Shown: positions 34,968 to 44,506, counted from the first letter of the stretch. The stretch is DNA of 64,000 nucleotides from JAIQFL01 sp035295745 (GCA_035295745.1 DATGIL010000015.1:62001-126000), one strand, 5' to 3'. The notes: generated by a model not told the origin, from the sequence alone. Translations and numbers: made by a program.

Positions 34968-35100
34968 CGGGCTTCCCTGACTTCGCGAGCGTGGAACATG
35001 TTCCCGATCTGCTCAGGCATAAAATACCTCTCGTGTCAGACACCTCGGAGCGGCGCGGCGGCAAAGTAGCTCTTTGTCTTCGGAATCAGTGGACGTTCGT

Positions 35101-35153
35101 AAAGTCTCGACATGAGTGTCGAGACGGCAAACAGGGGTGTTTGCGCCACGGCG
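35101..35153 (+). repeat. Solitary right arm of the MITE-like repeat
   Basis: AAAGTCTCGACATGAGTGTCGAGACGGCAAACAGGGGTGTTTGCGCCAC closely matches the right arm of the element at 38624-38808. As there, it sits directly before a gene start (35161). Confidence 0.7.
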
Positions 35154-35160
35154 TCACGGT

Positions 35161-36216
35161 ATGCGCGTAGCGATTGAGGCGGCATCTCTGGCGCTTTCAA
35201 GCGGCGGACTGGCGCGCTACACTTCTGAACTCAGTCTGGCGCTGGCCCGATGTTTTCCGGAGGACGAGTATGTGCTGGTGTCCGACCAGGCGTTTCCGAT
35301 GCCCGCGGACTCCCCTGCTAATCTGAAGCGGGGGGGCGGTCCTCGCAATTCGATGGAGCGCCGCTGGTGGCTGTGGGGGTTGCCGCATGAAGTATCACGC
35401 CTGCGGGCCGATGTGGTCCACGGTCCCGATTTCGCGGTGCCATACCTGGCGCGCTGTCCGTCTGTTTTGACACTACACGACCTGTCACCGTGGATGGATT
35501 CGCGATGGCATCATGCGGCTAAGCGAGTCAGACGGCGAACTCCCGTGTTGTTAGAACTGGGGATTGCCACGATGGTCGTAACGCCGGGGGAGACGATTCG
35601 CAAACAAGCTATCGAGCGATTCCGGCTGCGTCCGGACCGTGTAATTGCCGTGCCGGAAGCGGCGGCGCCCTGGATTCGTCCTACTCTTCGGCAGGCCGCG
35701 GAGGTGCCGTACTTTCTCTTCGTGGGAACTTTGGAGCCGCGGAAGAACTTGCCGATGCTGCTGGATGCGTGGAGGGAAACGCGGCGGCATCACGCGGTCG
35801 ACCTGATTCTTGCGGGCCGCCGCCGCGCGGACTTCCCTGCTCTTCCGCCGGAACCGGGACTGCATGTGTTGGGAGAGGTGCCGGACGGCGATCTACCCGG
35901 GCTATACTCCGGAGCACTCGCGTTCGTCTACCCGTCGCTCTACGAAGGCTTCGGTCTGCCGGTACTCGAGGCGATGCAGTGCGGCGCAGCAGTGATCTCC
36001 TCGCCGGCCGTTGCCGAGGTGGCGGGAGAGGCCGCGATTTATGCGGATGAGCCGGCGGCTCTGGCGCGTGCCATGCGGCAGATCGCCGCACATCCGGAGT
36101 CTGCCGGGGAGTGGCGTGCGCGGTCGCTGGCACGCGCGCGGCTGTTTTCGTGGGAACGCACGGCGCGGATGACGCACGAAGTGTACCTGGAGGCTCGTAA
36201 GCGCTTTGGGGAATGA
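35161..36216 (+). CDS. Glycosyltransferase, GT4 family
   Basis: 351 residues from the ATG at 35161 (MRVAIEAASLALSSGG); upstream in-frame sequence is repeat. GT-B fold: N-domain with VVHGPDFAVPYL and VLTLHDLSPW, C-domain with FLFVGTLEPRKNLPMLLDAW, LHVLGEVPDGDLPGLY and the donor-site E-x7-E motif in YPSLYEGFGLPVLEAMQCG. Retaining mechanism expected; sugar unknown. First of several transferases after the rml genes. Confidence 0.92.
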   Translation: MRVAIEAASLALSSGGLARYTSELSLALARCFPEDEYVLVSDQAFPMPADSPANLKRGGGPRNSMERRWWLWGLPHEVSRLRADVVHGPDFAVPYLARCPSVLTLHDLSPWMDSRWHHAAKRVRRRTPVLLELGIATMVVTPGETIRKQAIERFRLRPDRVIAVPEAAAPWIRPTLRQAAEVPYFLFVGTLEPRKNLPMLLDAWRETRRHHAVDLILAGRRRADFPALPPEPGLHVLGEVPDGDLPGLYSGALAFVYPSLYEGFGLPVLEAMQCGAAVISSPAVAEVAGEAAIYADEPAALARAMRQIAAHPESAGEWRARSLARARLFSWERTARMTHEVYLEARKRFGE

Positions 36217-37396
36217 CACGCGACCCGCGGCGCTGATGCTCGCGCCCGAAACACCGTATCCGCTGGCAGGCGGCGGGGCCCTGCGCACGGCTTCCCTTCT
36301 GCAGCATCTGACGCGCGCCTACCAGGTGGACCTGATTGTCTTCCAGCAACCCGGCGCTAGCGATCCAGCGGTGCATTTGCCCGCGGGCCTGGTGCGGCGT
36401 GTCTCGGTGATCCCGTTGCCAAAGAATGGCCGGAGCATGGCGGCCCGGGCATTGCGGAACATCGTGCGGGTGGCTCGTGGAGTCCCGCCGCTGGTGGACC
36501 GTTTTTCCGGATTCGGAACTGCGATCGGCGATGCTGTTGCGAGGGCGCCGGAGCGCTACGAAGTCGGAATCATCGAACATTTCTGGTGTGCGCCGTATTG
36601 GGCACAGATTGCGCCACTTTGTGCACGCACAGTGTTGGATCTGCACAATATCGAGTCGACCTTGCATGAGAGATGCGCCGCGGTAGAGGGCAATGCGGCT
36701 GGCTTGGCGCATCGTGTGTTCCGGCAAGCTTCGTTGGAACTGGAACGCGACTGGCTGCCTCGATTTACGCAGGTATTGGCGACGTCGGAGTGCGATGCCG
36801 AGCTGGCTCACGCGATCGCACCTGCGGCGCGAGTCTCGGTCTATCCAAATGCAATTCCGTACACACCGTTGCCGGCTGCGGGTGAGGAAGAGGTCGTCGT
36901 GTTTTCCGGCAACATGGAGTACCGGCCGAATCAGACTGCAGTGCAGTATTTCCGGCAGCAGATCTGGCCGGCTTTGCGCGAACGTTGGCCGGGCTTGGTG
37001 TGGCGCCTGGTGGGTAAGAACCCGGAGTTTGTCCGACAATTTACAAGTGGTGATTCGAGGATCGAGGTACAAGGTCAAGTGGACGATGCCGTGCGGGAGC
37101 TAGCGCGCGCCAAGGTGGCGGTGGTGCCGTTGCTGTCCGGGAGTGGCACGCGGCTGAAAGTGCTGGAGGCTTGGGCCGCCGGACTGCCGGTAGTTTCTAC
37201 AAAAGTGGGTGCGGAGGGGTTGCCCATTCGTGACGGAGAGAACATTTTACTGAGCGAAACTCCGGCGAATTTCACCGAAGCAGTGTCACGGCTGTTGGCG
37301 TGCAGCGCCCTCAGGAGGCAACTGGGGATGGCTGGCAGGCTATTGCTGGAAAAGGAGTTTACATGGGAGGCGGCGTGGCGCCGTTTGGAGTTTTAA
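36206..37396 (+). CDS. Glycosyltransferase, GT4-like
   Basis: Up to 396 residues. TTG at 36206 overlaps the previous gene by 11 nt and has GGAGG about 12 nt upstream; ATG at 36236 (MLAPETPYPLAGGGA) is the alternative. GT-B features: PLAGGGALRTASLLQHL, LDLHNIESTLHER, VVVFSGNMEYRPNQTAV, RIEVQGQVDDAVRELARAKV and GSGTRLKVLEAWAAGLPVVST. The donor-site second Glu is present (KVLEAWA) while the first position is atypical. Similar to the C-terminal half of the protein at 48815-51181. Confidence 0.88.
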   Translation: MGNDTRPAALMLAPETPYPLAGGGALRTASLLQHLTRAYQVDLIVFQQPGASDPAVHLPAGLVRRVSVIPLPKNGRSMAARALRNIVRVARGVPPLVDRFSGFGTAIGDAVARAPERYEVGIIEHFWCAPYWAQIAPLCARTVLDLHNIESTLHERCAAVEGNAAGLAHRVFRQASLELERDWLPRFTQVLATSECDAELAHAIAPAARVSVYPNAIPYTPLPAAGEEEVVVFSGNMEYRPNQTAVQYFRQQIWPALRERWPGLVWRLVGKNPEFVRQFTSGDSRIEVQGQVDDAVRELARAKVAVVPLLSGSGTRLKVLEAWAAGLPVVSTKVGAEGLPIRDGENILLSETPANFTEAVSRLLACSALRRQLGMAGRLLLEKEFTWEAAWRRLEF

Positions 37397-37438
37397 CACA
37401 GCGTAGGGTCATAATGGTCCGCTATACTGGTACGGTCA

Positions 37439-38596
37439 ATGCGTTTTGCCGTTGATGCTCACGCCATCGGCCGCCACCTCACTGGTAACGAGGTATACGT
37501 TCGCAGCCTGTTGAACGCTTTTGCGGCCACTGACGGCCAGTCTGAGTTCGTTGCGTATGTCTCGGCGGACGATGCGGCCCAGCACATCCCGTCGCGGATT
37601 CGCACCCGTCGAATCTCGGCCAATCCCTTCGTGCGGCTGGGGTACGATCTGGCGCTGAAGATGCGCGAAGACCGGCCGGATCTGCTGCATGTGCAGTACA
37701 CGGCTCCAATCGGGTGTGCGGTGCCGGTGGTGGTGAGTGTGCATGATGTAAGTTTCCTGGAACACCCGGAGTATTTCACCCGTGATCGCGCCTGGCAATT
37801 GCAGTGGACGGTGCGTCGGACGGTAAAGCGGGCCGCGCGCATTCTGACGGGAAGTGAGTTCTCGCGAGCATCGATTCTGAAGGTTTACGGCGATCTTGAC
37901 GAGGACAAGGTGGTGGTGGTGCCGAATGCGGCGGCGTCAGAGTTCCGTCCGATCTCGCGTGAGGCCGCCACGGCTACGGTGCGCGAGCACTTTTCGATTC
38001 ATGCGCCATTCCTGCTCGCTGTGGGAGACATTCAGCCGCGGAAGAATCAGATCGGTTTGATCCGCGCATTTGCCCGATTGGTGAAGGCGCATCCGCAACT
38101 GAAACAAAATCTGGTGCTGGCGGGAAAAGAGACGTGGTTTGCGGATCGCGTGCATGAAGCAGCGCGCGAATCCGGAGTGGAAGATCGGATCCAGTTCTTC
38201 GGCTTTGTTTCCGACCGCGATCTGCTGCACCTCTACAACGCTTGCGAGCTTTTCGTCTTTCCGTCGTTCTATGAGGGCTTCGGGCTGCCGGTGTTGGAGG
38301 CGATGGCTTGCGGACGCGCGGTCGTCTGTTCCAATACATCTTCACTGCCCGAGGTGGTGGATGGCGCGGCGATTGTCTTCGATCCATATTCGGTAGACGA
38401 GATGGTGCGCGCAATTGCCGACTTACTGCTCGACTCCGAATTGCGGCTGCGCATGGAACGGCTGGGATTGCAGCGCGCGGCTCATTTTAGCTGGCAGAAG
38501 ACGGCGCAGAGGACACTGGAAGTCTTCCACGAAGTCGCGGAGCGGCCGCACGCGATGAAGCAGCACACGGGCTCCGCCACCATAGCTCATCGATGA
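37439..38596 (+). CDS. Glycosyltransferase, GT4 family
   Basis: 385 residues. N-domain MRFAVDAHAIGRHLTGNEVYVRSLL, LLHVQYTAP, VVSVHDVSFLEHPEYF; C-domain LLAVGDIQPRKNQIGLIRAF, LYNACELFVFPSFYEGFGLPVLEAMACG with the E-x7-E pair. Similar to mannosyl/rhamnosyl transferases of O-antigen loci. A TATACT box 10 nt before the ATG and no ribosome site suggest a possible leaderless transcript starting a new unit. Confidence 0.92.
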   Translation: MRFAVDAHAIGRHLTGNEVYVRSLLNAFAATDGQSEFVAYVSADDAAQHIPSRIRTRRISANPFVRLGYDLALKMREDRPDLLHVQYTAPIGCAVPVVVSVHDVSFLEHPEYFTRDRAWQLQWTVRRTVKRAARILTGSEFSRASILKVYGDLDEDKVVVVPNAAASEFRPISREAATATVREHFSIHAPFLLAVGDIQPRKNQIGLIRAFARLVKAHPQLKQNLVLAGKETWFADRVHEAARESGVEDRIQFFGFVSDRDLLHLYNACELFVFPSFYEGFGLPVLEAMACGRAVVCSNTSSLPEVVDGAAIVFDPYSVDEMVRAIADLLLDSELRLRMERLGLQRAAHFSWQKTAQRTLEVFHEVAERPHAMKQHTGSATIAHR

Positions 38597-38623
38597 CCTT
38601 CGATCGCATATCGCTTTGGCGGC

Positions 38624-38808
38624 GTGGCGCAGACACTCCTGTCTGCCGTCTCGACACTCCTGTCGAGACTTTACGGGAGTCTACCAAGTCTGTTGTCTTG
38701 CGCCACTTCCGGGAAGTGCTGGGGAAGGTTTTCGTGCACCAAATTTCGTGGACGCCCGAAAAGCGTCGACATGAGTCTCGACGCAGCAAACGGGAGTGTT
38801 TGCGCAAC
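38624..38808. mobile_element. MITE-like element with about 55-bp terminal inverted repeats
   Basis: Left arm GTGGCGCAGACACTCC...CTTTACGGG (38624-38678) is the imperfect reverse complement of the right arm CCCGAAAAGCG...GTTTGCGCAAC. Each arm itself has a palindrome (CTCGACACTCCTGTCGAG; GTCGACATGAGTCTCGAC). The 75-bp middle has no gene. A half copy lies at 35101. No target duplication could be confirmed. Confidence 0.65.
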
Positions 38809-39495
38809 TCCACGTTACTCGCACTTTTTCTGGCGGTAGTGGCGCCTCTGGCGGCGCAGACGGGGTTTCCGTTCCAGGATGAATCCCTGCGGTATAGCAT
38901 CAACTGGCCGAGCGGACTGAGTCTGGGCGACGCAAGTTTCTCCGCACGACACACCGCGACCGGTTGGAATTTCGACTCGTCCCTGACCGCGGGCGTGCCG
39001 GGATTCTCGATCGCCGACAAATATCAGTCCGTCGTGAGCGCGGACCTTTGCTCGGTTTCGCTCGATCGCACCATCAGCCACGGCAATAAGAAGACGCAGG
39101 AGAAGACCACCTTCGACCAGCAAAAGGGTTCGGCGCATCGCGTGACCGTAGTGCCCAAGGACGGCGGGCAGAGCGATTTCGATATCGCGGCTTGCGCCCA
39201 CGACGCGCTTTCGTTTTTCTACTTCACGAGACGCGAAATGGGACAGGGACGCATGCCTCCGGCGCAGAAGATCTACTTGGGCTCGGCGTACTCGGCGCGG
39301 GTGGAGTACACGGGCGCCATGACAATCCCCGTGGCGGACAAGCCGACGGTGACCGATCACGTGGTGGCATACCTCAAGGGTCCTAAGTCCGACTTCAATT
39401 TCGAAATCTTCTTCGCGCGGGACGCCGCGCGCACTCCCCTGCTGATTCGGGTCCCGCTGTCGATGGGGACTTTTTCCATGGAGCTGGTGCGCTGA
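38800..39495 (+). CDS. Secreted DUF3108-like protein
   Basis: 231 residues from a TTG at 38800 with GGGAG three bases before it; the frame is open back to 38593 but that part is the MITE-like element. Signal peptide (LRNSTLLALFLAVVAPLAAQ), then a beta-rich domain with LRYSINWPSGLSLGDASFSA, FDSSLTAGVPGFSIADKYQS, AHDALSFFYFTRR, VEYTGAMTIPVADK. This layout fits DUF3108 periplasmic proteins of unknown role. The start codon lies inside the right repeat arm, so insertion may have altered the original 5' end. Confidence 0.72.
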   Translation: MRNSTLLALFLAVVAPLAAQTGFPFQDESLRYSINWPSGLSLGDASFSARHTATGWNFDSSLTAGVPGFSIADKYQSVVSADLCSVSLDRTISHGNKKTQEKTTFDQQKGSAHRVTVVPKDGGQSDFDIAACAHDALSFFYFTRREMGQGRMPPAQKIYLGSAYSARVEYTGAMTIPVADKPTVTDHVVAYLKGPKSDFNFEIFFARDAARTPLLIRVPLSMGTFSMELVR

Positions 39496-39496
39496 A

Positions 39497-41491
39497 ATGC
39501 GCGTAGCGTTTTACTCCCCGCTGCCTCCGGCGCGCAGCGGGATCGCCGATTATTCCGAAGCCCTCATCGAATCGCTCAAGCCGCTGGTGGATCTTGAAGT
39601 GATTTTCAGTGCCGCCCAGAAGGCCGACCCCGGCGATTTCGATATCGCACTCTACCAGGTGGGCAACAACTCCTGGCACGATTTCGTCTACGAAGCGGCC
39701 CTGCGGCATCCGGGCGTGGTGGTGATGCATGAGTCGAATCTCCATCACCTGATCGCCGATATCACCATCAAGCGCGGCGATTGGGACGCGTATGTGCGTG
39801 AATGCGAGTATCAGGGCGGCGAGCCGGCTCGCGAGTTCGCCGAGCGAGTGCGGAAACTGGAGGTGGGCCCGGATTACGAGGGCGTGCCGATGACACGGCG
39901 CCTGCTGGAGAAAGCGCGCGGCGTGGTGGTGCACAGCCACTTCATGGAGGCCGAGGTTCGTGCGGCCGGATTTGCAGGGCCTATCGCGGTGATTCCGCAT
40001 GGGGCGTGGATTCCGGAGACCGATCGCAATGCCTGGCGTCACCGGCTGGGGCTCGACGAAATCACACCGCTCATCGGCATCTTCGGATTCTTGAAGCCCT
40101 ACAAACGGATTACGGAATCGTTGCGCGCCTTTCGCCGTCTGATTCGCCTTGCGCCCAACACCAAGATGATTCTGGTGGGCGAGCCGCATCCGGAGTTTCC
40201 GCTCGATGCGATGATCCGCTCGATGGGGCTTTCGGCTAACGTACGGGTGCTGGGATTCACGCCGATCGAGGACTTCGTCGGCTATCTGGGCGCCTGCGAT
40301 ATCGTGCTCAATCTGCGCTACCCCACGGTGGGCGAAAGCTCCGGGACGTTGCTGCGTTCGCTGGGATTGGGTAAGGCGGTGATGGTTTCGGAGGTCGGGT
40401 CGTTCGCAGAGTTTTCGGACGATGTGTGTCTGAAAGTGCCGGTGGGCCCGGGCGAAGAGGATCTGATCTTCGAGTATCTGAATCTGTTGGTATCGCGTCC
40501 CGAGGTGGCCCAGGCGCTTGGCAAGCGGGCTCGCGAGTACGTTGCCGAGCAGTGCAATTGGGCGGCGGTGGCACTCCAATATGCCGATTTCCTGGCAGAG
40601 GTGAGTGGCACGGGCCACCGGCGACCTGCTGAGTCGAAGGTGAACCAAGCGTCCGAGCCACCTACGGCGGAGGCGATCTCCTCTGAACAAGCGTACGAGC
40701 AGCCTGGCGACCTGCAAGAGTATCTCACGACCTGGGCCACGACTCCACCCTCGCGGCACTATCTTGGAACACACCAGACTCGCCTCGTGAAGACACTCGA
40801 GATTACGCCACCGGGCGGTCCTTGCGATCGAATTCTCGAGATGGGCTCGTATCTGCAGATCACTCCCGCGCTGAAATCACGGCTGGGATACGGGCAGGTG
40901 CGGGGCTGCTACTACGGCAAACTCGGTCGCGTCGATCATAAGGAAGTGACTTCCGAAACCGGAGAAACGTTCACCTGCGAGATCGACCATTTCGACGCGG
41001 AGAAGGATACGTTTCCTTACGCGGACGAATGGTTCTCGACGGTGCTCTGCGGCGAGCTGATCGAGCACCTGTTTGAGGACCCGATGCATCTGATGGGCGA
41101 GGTGAATCGCATTCTGAAGCCAGGGGGGCACTTCGTCCTGACCACTCCGAATGTGGCCGCCCTGCGCGGTATATCCGCGATTCTGCAGGGCTATCACCCC
41201 GGCTTCTTCCATGCGTATATCAAGCCCGCCGCATCCGGTGAGGTGGATGCGCGCCACAATCGGGAATACACACCGCGTGAGATTCACCGGCTTCTGGAGA
41301 CGTCCGGGTTCGAAGTGACTCTGCTCGAAACCGGTGAGTTTCGCGATACGCCGCACCCGGAGTACGGCTGGGTGATTCATCTGCTGCAGCGCTACCGCCT
41401 GGAGACTGACCTGCGCGGGGACGGAATCTACGCAGTGGGACGCAAGACCGGGCCGGTCAAGGACCGCTATCCGGGCTGGCTCTACTCATGA
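39497..41491 (+). CDS. Bifunctional glycosyltransferase (GT4) - SAM methyltransferase
   Basis: 664 residues. Residues 1-370 are a GT-B transferase: FYSPLPPARSGIADYSE, VVMHESNLHH, GIFGFLKPYKRITESLRAF, YPTVGESSGTLLRSLGLGKAV. A linker of about 45 residues leads to a class I methyltransferase (about 415-650) with ILEMGSYLQITPAL, FPYADEWFSTVLCGELIEHL and VNRILKPGGHFVLTTPN. The glycine-rich SAM loop is atypical (EMGSYLQ). It could add and methylate a sugar, for example at a chain end. Starts 1 nt after the previous stop and overlaps the next gene by ATGA. Confidence 0.88.
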   Translation: MRVAFYSPLPPARSGIADYSEALIESLKPLVDLEVIFSAAQKADPGDFDIALYQVGNNSWHDFVYEAALRHPGVVVMHESNLHHLIADITIKRGDWDAYVRECEYQGGEPAREFAERVRKLEVGPDYEGVPMTRRLLEKARGVVVHSHFMEAEVRAAGFAGPIAVIPHGAWIPETDRNAWRHRLGLDEITPLIGIFGFLKPYKRITESLRAFRRLIRLAPNTKMILVGEPHPEFPLDAMIRSMGLSANVRVLGFTPIEDFVGYLGACDIVLNLRYPTVGESSGTLLRSLGLGKAVMVSEVGSFAEFSDDVCLKVPVGPGEEDLIFEYLNLLVSRPEVAQALGKRAREYVAEQCNWAAVALQYADFLAEVSGTGHRRPAESKVNQASEPPTAEAISSEQAYEQPGDLQEYLTTWATTPPSRHYLGTHQTRLVKTLEITPPGGPCDRILEMGSYLQITPALKSRLGYGQVRGCYYGKLGRVDHKEVTSETGETFTCEIDHFDAEKDTFPYADEWFSTVLCGELIEHLFEDPMHLMGEVNRILKPGGHFVLTTPNVAALRGISAILQGYHPGFFHAYIKPAASGEVDARHNREYTPREIHRLLETSGFEVTLLETGEFRDTPHPEYGWVIHLLQRYRLETDLRGDGIYAVGRKTGPVKDRYPGWLYS

Positions 41492-42717
41492 TCACGGCTT
41501 ATGTGGTCTTGCAGTCGAAGTGGAACCCGGAGACGAGCTCCGTTCACGTCGAGTTCATCATACGGAACCACACCACCGAAATCTGGCGGCCGGCGGAAGG
41601 ACTGGCCATCGGGTATCACGTTTTCGACGGGGACAGCGGTACTTTGCTCATCGACGGCACGCGCATCCAGCCCGAACGCGATGTGAAGCCCCACGAGACG
41701 ATCACGATTCGGATGGACGTCGAACTTCCCCCGGAAGATGGGCGCTACCAGGTGTTCATCTCGCCGATGCGCGAGGACGTCTGCTGGTATTACGAGAAGG
41801 GCTGGCCGTTTCTGGTGCTGGATGCGTCTGTCGCGCAGGGCGTGGTGACGGCGCAGCGAGCGCGCGTGACCACGAACAAGGGCCTGTCGCGGGAACGGCT
41901 TTTGCGCGGCATCGGTAGGTCGGTGGTGTACCCACTCGAGACCATCTGGCAGAATCGCGGCTTGATTCGGGTGATGGTGCGGCGCGATGTGTTGGGACGA
42001 TATCGCGGCTCGTTCGGCGGCTCCTTCTGGACGGTGTTCAATCCGTTGCTGCTCATGCTGACGTATTTTTACGTCTTCGGCTACATCTTGAAGTCGACAT
42101 TCCCGGGGGATCCGAGCCGTTCCGGATTCGCGCTGTATTACCTGGCCGGCATGCTTCCGTGGCTGGCGTTCAGCGAGTCGGTGGGCCGCTCGCCGAGTGT
42201 TATGCTGGAACATCGCAATTTCGTGAAGAAGCTGGTGTTCGCGGTGGAGACGCTCCCCGTGAATCTGGTAGTAGCTGGCCTCGTGAGTGAAATCTTTGCC
42301 ATCATTCTCTACTGTGTGTTCCTGGTGTCGGTCCGTCACAGCATTCCCCTGGCGGTGGTCTGGCTGCCGGTGATGGTGGTGCCGCAACTGCTGTTCACGG
42401 CGGGTTTGAGCTGGTTCCTGGCGGCCTTGGGTGTGTTTGTACGTGATCTCGGACAGATACTAGGCTACCTGATGACGATCTGGTTTTTCGCGACGCCCAT
42501 CTGCTATCCGGAAGATTCGCTGCCCAGGGAACTGCTGCCATGGGCGCAGAAGAATCCGATCTACGTTCTGGTGAAGGGCTACCGCGACATCTTTCTGCAC
42601 AATCAGGCGCCCCACTTTGAGTCGCTTTGCGGGCTCTGGGTACTCTCCGCGGTGGTCTTCGTGCTGGGCCACGCCTGGTTCTACAAATTGCGAAAATCCT
42701 TCGCGGACATTATCTGA
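41488..42717 (+). CDS. wzm: Polysaccharide ABC exporter permease (Wzm-like) with extra N-terminal domain
   Basis: 409 residues. Residues 1-125 form a beta-rich soluble domain (VHVEFIIRNHTTEIWRP, IQPERDVKPHETITIRMDV, GRYQVFISPM) like the carbohydrate-binding domain normally fused to Wzt ATPases. The rest is an ABC-2 permease: RRDVLGRYRGSFGGSFWTVFNP cytoplasmic helix, then six hydrophobic segments, and WFFATPICYPEDSLP. Partner ATPase is probably the Wzt at 52409-53749 on the other strand. Exports lipid-linked polysaccharide across the inner membrane. Confidence 0.88.
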   Translation: MITAYVVLQSKWNPETSSVHVEFIIRNHTTEIWRPAEGLAIGYHVFDGDSGTLLIDGTRIQPERDVKPHETITIRMDVELPPEDGRYQVFISPMREDVCWYYEKGWPFLVLDASVAQGVVTAQRARVTTNKGLSRERLLRGIGRSVVYPLETIWQNRGLIRVMVRRDVLGRYRGSFGGSFWTVFNPLLLMLTYFYVFGYILKSTFPGDPSRSGFALYYLAGMLPWLAFSESVGRSPSVMLEHRNFVKKLVFAVETLPVNLVVAGLVSEIFAIILYCVFLVSVRHSIPLAVVWLPVMVVPQLLFTAGLSWFLAALGVFVRDLGQILGYLMTIWFFATPICYPEDSLPRELLPWAQKNPIYVLVKGYRDIFLHNQAPHFESLCGLWVLSAVVFVLGHAWFYKLRKSFADII

Positions 42718-42718
42718 C

Positions 42719-43330
42719 ATGCGCAAGATTTTCGCGGCATTAGTTGCTTTCGGACCATGGGGAGTGCTGGTGATCAGCATTATCGACTCGATGGGGATTC
42801 CGATCCCTAGCGGCGTTGATTTTTTATTGCTGACGGTGGCGGCAGGCAGTGTGAACAACCCGCAGCATGCCTACTTCACCGCGTTACTCGCGGTAATTGG
42901 ATCGACCGTAGGGAATCTGGTGCTGTTTCAGGCTGCGCGCCACGGGCGTAGGCTGTTCGGCAAAGGGGAACCTTCACCTGGGAAACAGCAGCGATTCCAA
43001 CAGTGGTTTCAACGCTACGGATTAATGAGTGTATTTGTGCCGGCCGTGACCCCGGTCGTACCGTTGCCGCTCAAGGTTTTCGTGATCTCGGCAGGCGCGT
43101 TGCACACGCCGGTGAGCCGTTTCGTCGCTGTGATTCTGTTGGCGCGTATTATTCGCTATTTCGGTGAGGCGTGGCTGGGAATCCAACTGCGTGAAGATGC
43201 CAAGGGCTTCCTGATCCGCAACGGCTGGACGATCTGTGGCGTGGCGTTGGCCGCGACGCTGGCGCTACTTTTCCTGGTGCGCTTGAACGACCGCCGCCGT
43301 CAGACGATCCCGCCGAGCAACTTTTCGTAA
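42719..43330 (+). CDS. DedA/VTT-family membrane protein
   Basis: 203 residues from the ATG at 42719, directly after the wzm stop. Pattern ISIIDSMGIPIPSGVDFLLLTVAAG, then GSTVGNLVLFQAARHGRRLFG, then a re-entrant-type VPAVTPVVPLPLKVFVISAGAL, matching SNARE-associated/VTT proteins; several DedA relatives help move polyprenyl-phosphate or phospholipid across membranes. Its 3' end overlaps that of the convergent glycosyltransferase by 31 bp. Confidence 0.85.
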   Translation: MRKIFAALVAFGPWGVLVISIIDSMGIPIPSGVDFLLLTVAAGSVNNPQHAYFTALLAVIGSTVGNLVLFQAARHGRRLFGKGEPSPGKQQRFQQWFQRYGLMSVFVPAVTPVVPLPLKVFVISAGALHTPVSRFVAVILLARIIRYFGEAWLGIQLREDAKGFLIRNGWTICGVALAATLALLFLVRLNDRRRQTIPPSNFS

Positions 43331-44388
43331 GCTTCGGTAACAGCGTCCCACGAGTATCGTTCGCGCACGAGTGCCAGCGATCTGCGGCGGCATTCGGCTA
43401 ACTGCTCTTCGCTCATGGCAAGCAGCATCTCGATCTTGGCGGGCAGCTCGGCGGGCTCGAACGGAATGCCGGCATCGCCTGCCACTTCGGCATTCTCGGG
43501 CGTATTGCGATACAGGACGACGGCGCCGCGTCCCATCGCTTCGATCAGCGCCGGGTGCGTACCTCCTACCTCGGTCGCGTGAATGTAGGCGAAGCAGTGC
43601 GACCCCAATTCGCGATAGCCCTCTCCGTAGATCGCGCCCGGCATTACGATGCGCGGATCGGCCGTATCGCGGACGCGGCGAATATACTCCTGCGCGTAGG
43701 GTGCGTCGCCGATCAGCGCCAATTTCATCGAGGTCTGCACTTTCTCGAATGCCTGGCGCACTTCGAGAGGATGGTTCTCGGGCTCGAGGCGGCTCACATA
43801 GAAGAAATATCGGCCGGGCTCGAGTCCGAGCTTGGTGATGATGCCGGTTCCCGGCACTTTGCCCAATTCGGCCCCGTAAGGGATGAAGGTGCTGCTCCTG
43901 CGCCAGCGCTCCCGATAATATTCCTCGATGGTGCGCGCGTCGGTGATGACGGTGGTGGGGCAGAAGGTGGCGAGCCACTCCGAGAAAAAATACCAGGACT
44001 TGGCGAGCTTATTCCACTTCTTCCTCTTGCGCTCGATGCCGTCGACATTCAGCGCCGAGGGGATTCCGAAGAGGCGCGGCCAGAGTGAGAAGATCGCGTT
44101 GGCGCCGTTGCAGTAGAGCGCCACGTCGACGCGATGGAAAAGAAGGTGGAGCGTCGAGATGCAGGTATGCGCCAGTGTGTCGAAGTATTTGTGGCGAATG
44201 GTCGGGAGGTACTGGAGGCGGACGCCGCGGTACATCGGCTTGGGATGGCGCTCGCGGCAATAGACGGTAACGGAGTGGCCACGGGCGGCGAGGCGCGTAG
44301 AGATCTCTTCGGCAAAGGTCTCGAATCCTCCGTAATTGGCTGGAATGCCTCGTGTTCCTAGGATGGCGATACGGAGTGGTTGGTCCAT
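43300..44388 (-). CDS. Glycosyltransferase with DUF1972-type N-domain (GT4)
   Basis: 362 residues. N-terminus IAILGTRGIPANYGGFETFAEEI is the DUF1972 signature seen in rhamnosyltransferases of surface glycans. Then VTVYCRERHPKPMYRGV, ALYCNGANAI, LNVDGIERKRKKWNKLAK; C-domain FFYVSRLEPENHPLEV and FAYIHATEVGGTHPALIEAMGRGAVV. A dTDP-rhamnose donor is plausible given the rml genes (inference). Confidence 0.9.
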   Translation of the reverse strand: MDQPLRIAILGTRGIPANYGGFETFAEEISTRLAARGHSVTVYCRERHPKPMYRGVRLQYLPTIRHKYFDTLAHTCISTLHLLFHRVDVALYCNGANAIFSLWPRLFGIPSALNVDGIERKRKKWNKLAKSWYFFSEWLATFCPTTVITDARTIEEYYRERWRRSSTFIPYGAELGKVPGTGIITKLGLEPGRYFFYVSRLEPENHPLEVRQAFEKVQTSMKLALIGDAPYAQEYIRRVRDTADPRIVMPGAIYGEGYRELGSHCFAYIHATEVGGTHPALIEAMGRGAVVLYRNTPENAEVAGDAGIPFEPAELPAKIEMLLAMSEEQLAECRRRSLALVRERYSWDAVTEAYEKLLGGIV

Positions 44389-44506
44389 GTTTGAGGCAAG
44401 GCGCGGGTTATCTCGAGCATTCAGACCAAAGGATAGCAGGGCGCGGCGGGGAGTCGGGGGGCAGATGCTTAGGGTGTCGGGATGACAGAGAACGACTGAG
44501 GACGAG

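Noticed and set aside
38593..38799. N-terminal extension of the DUF3108-like protein
   Set aside because: The extension is translated MITE-like repeat placed before the signal peptide.
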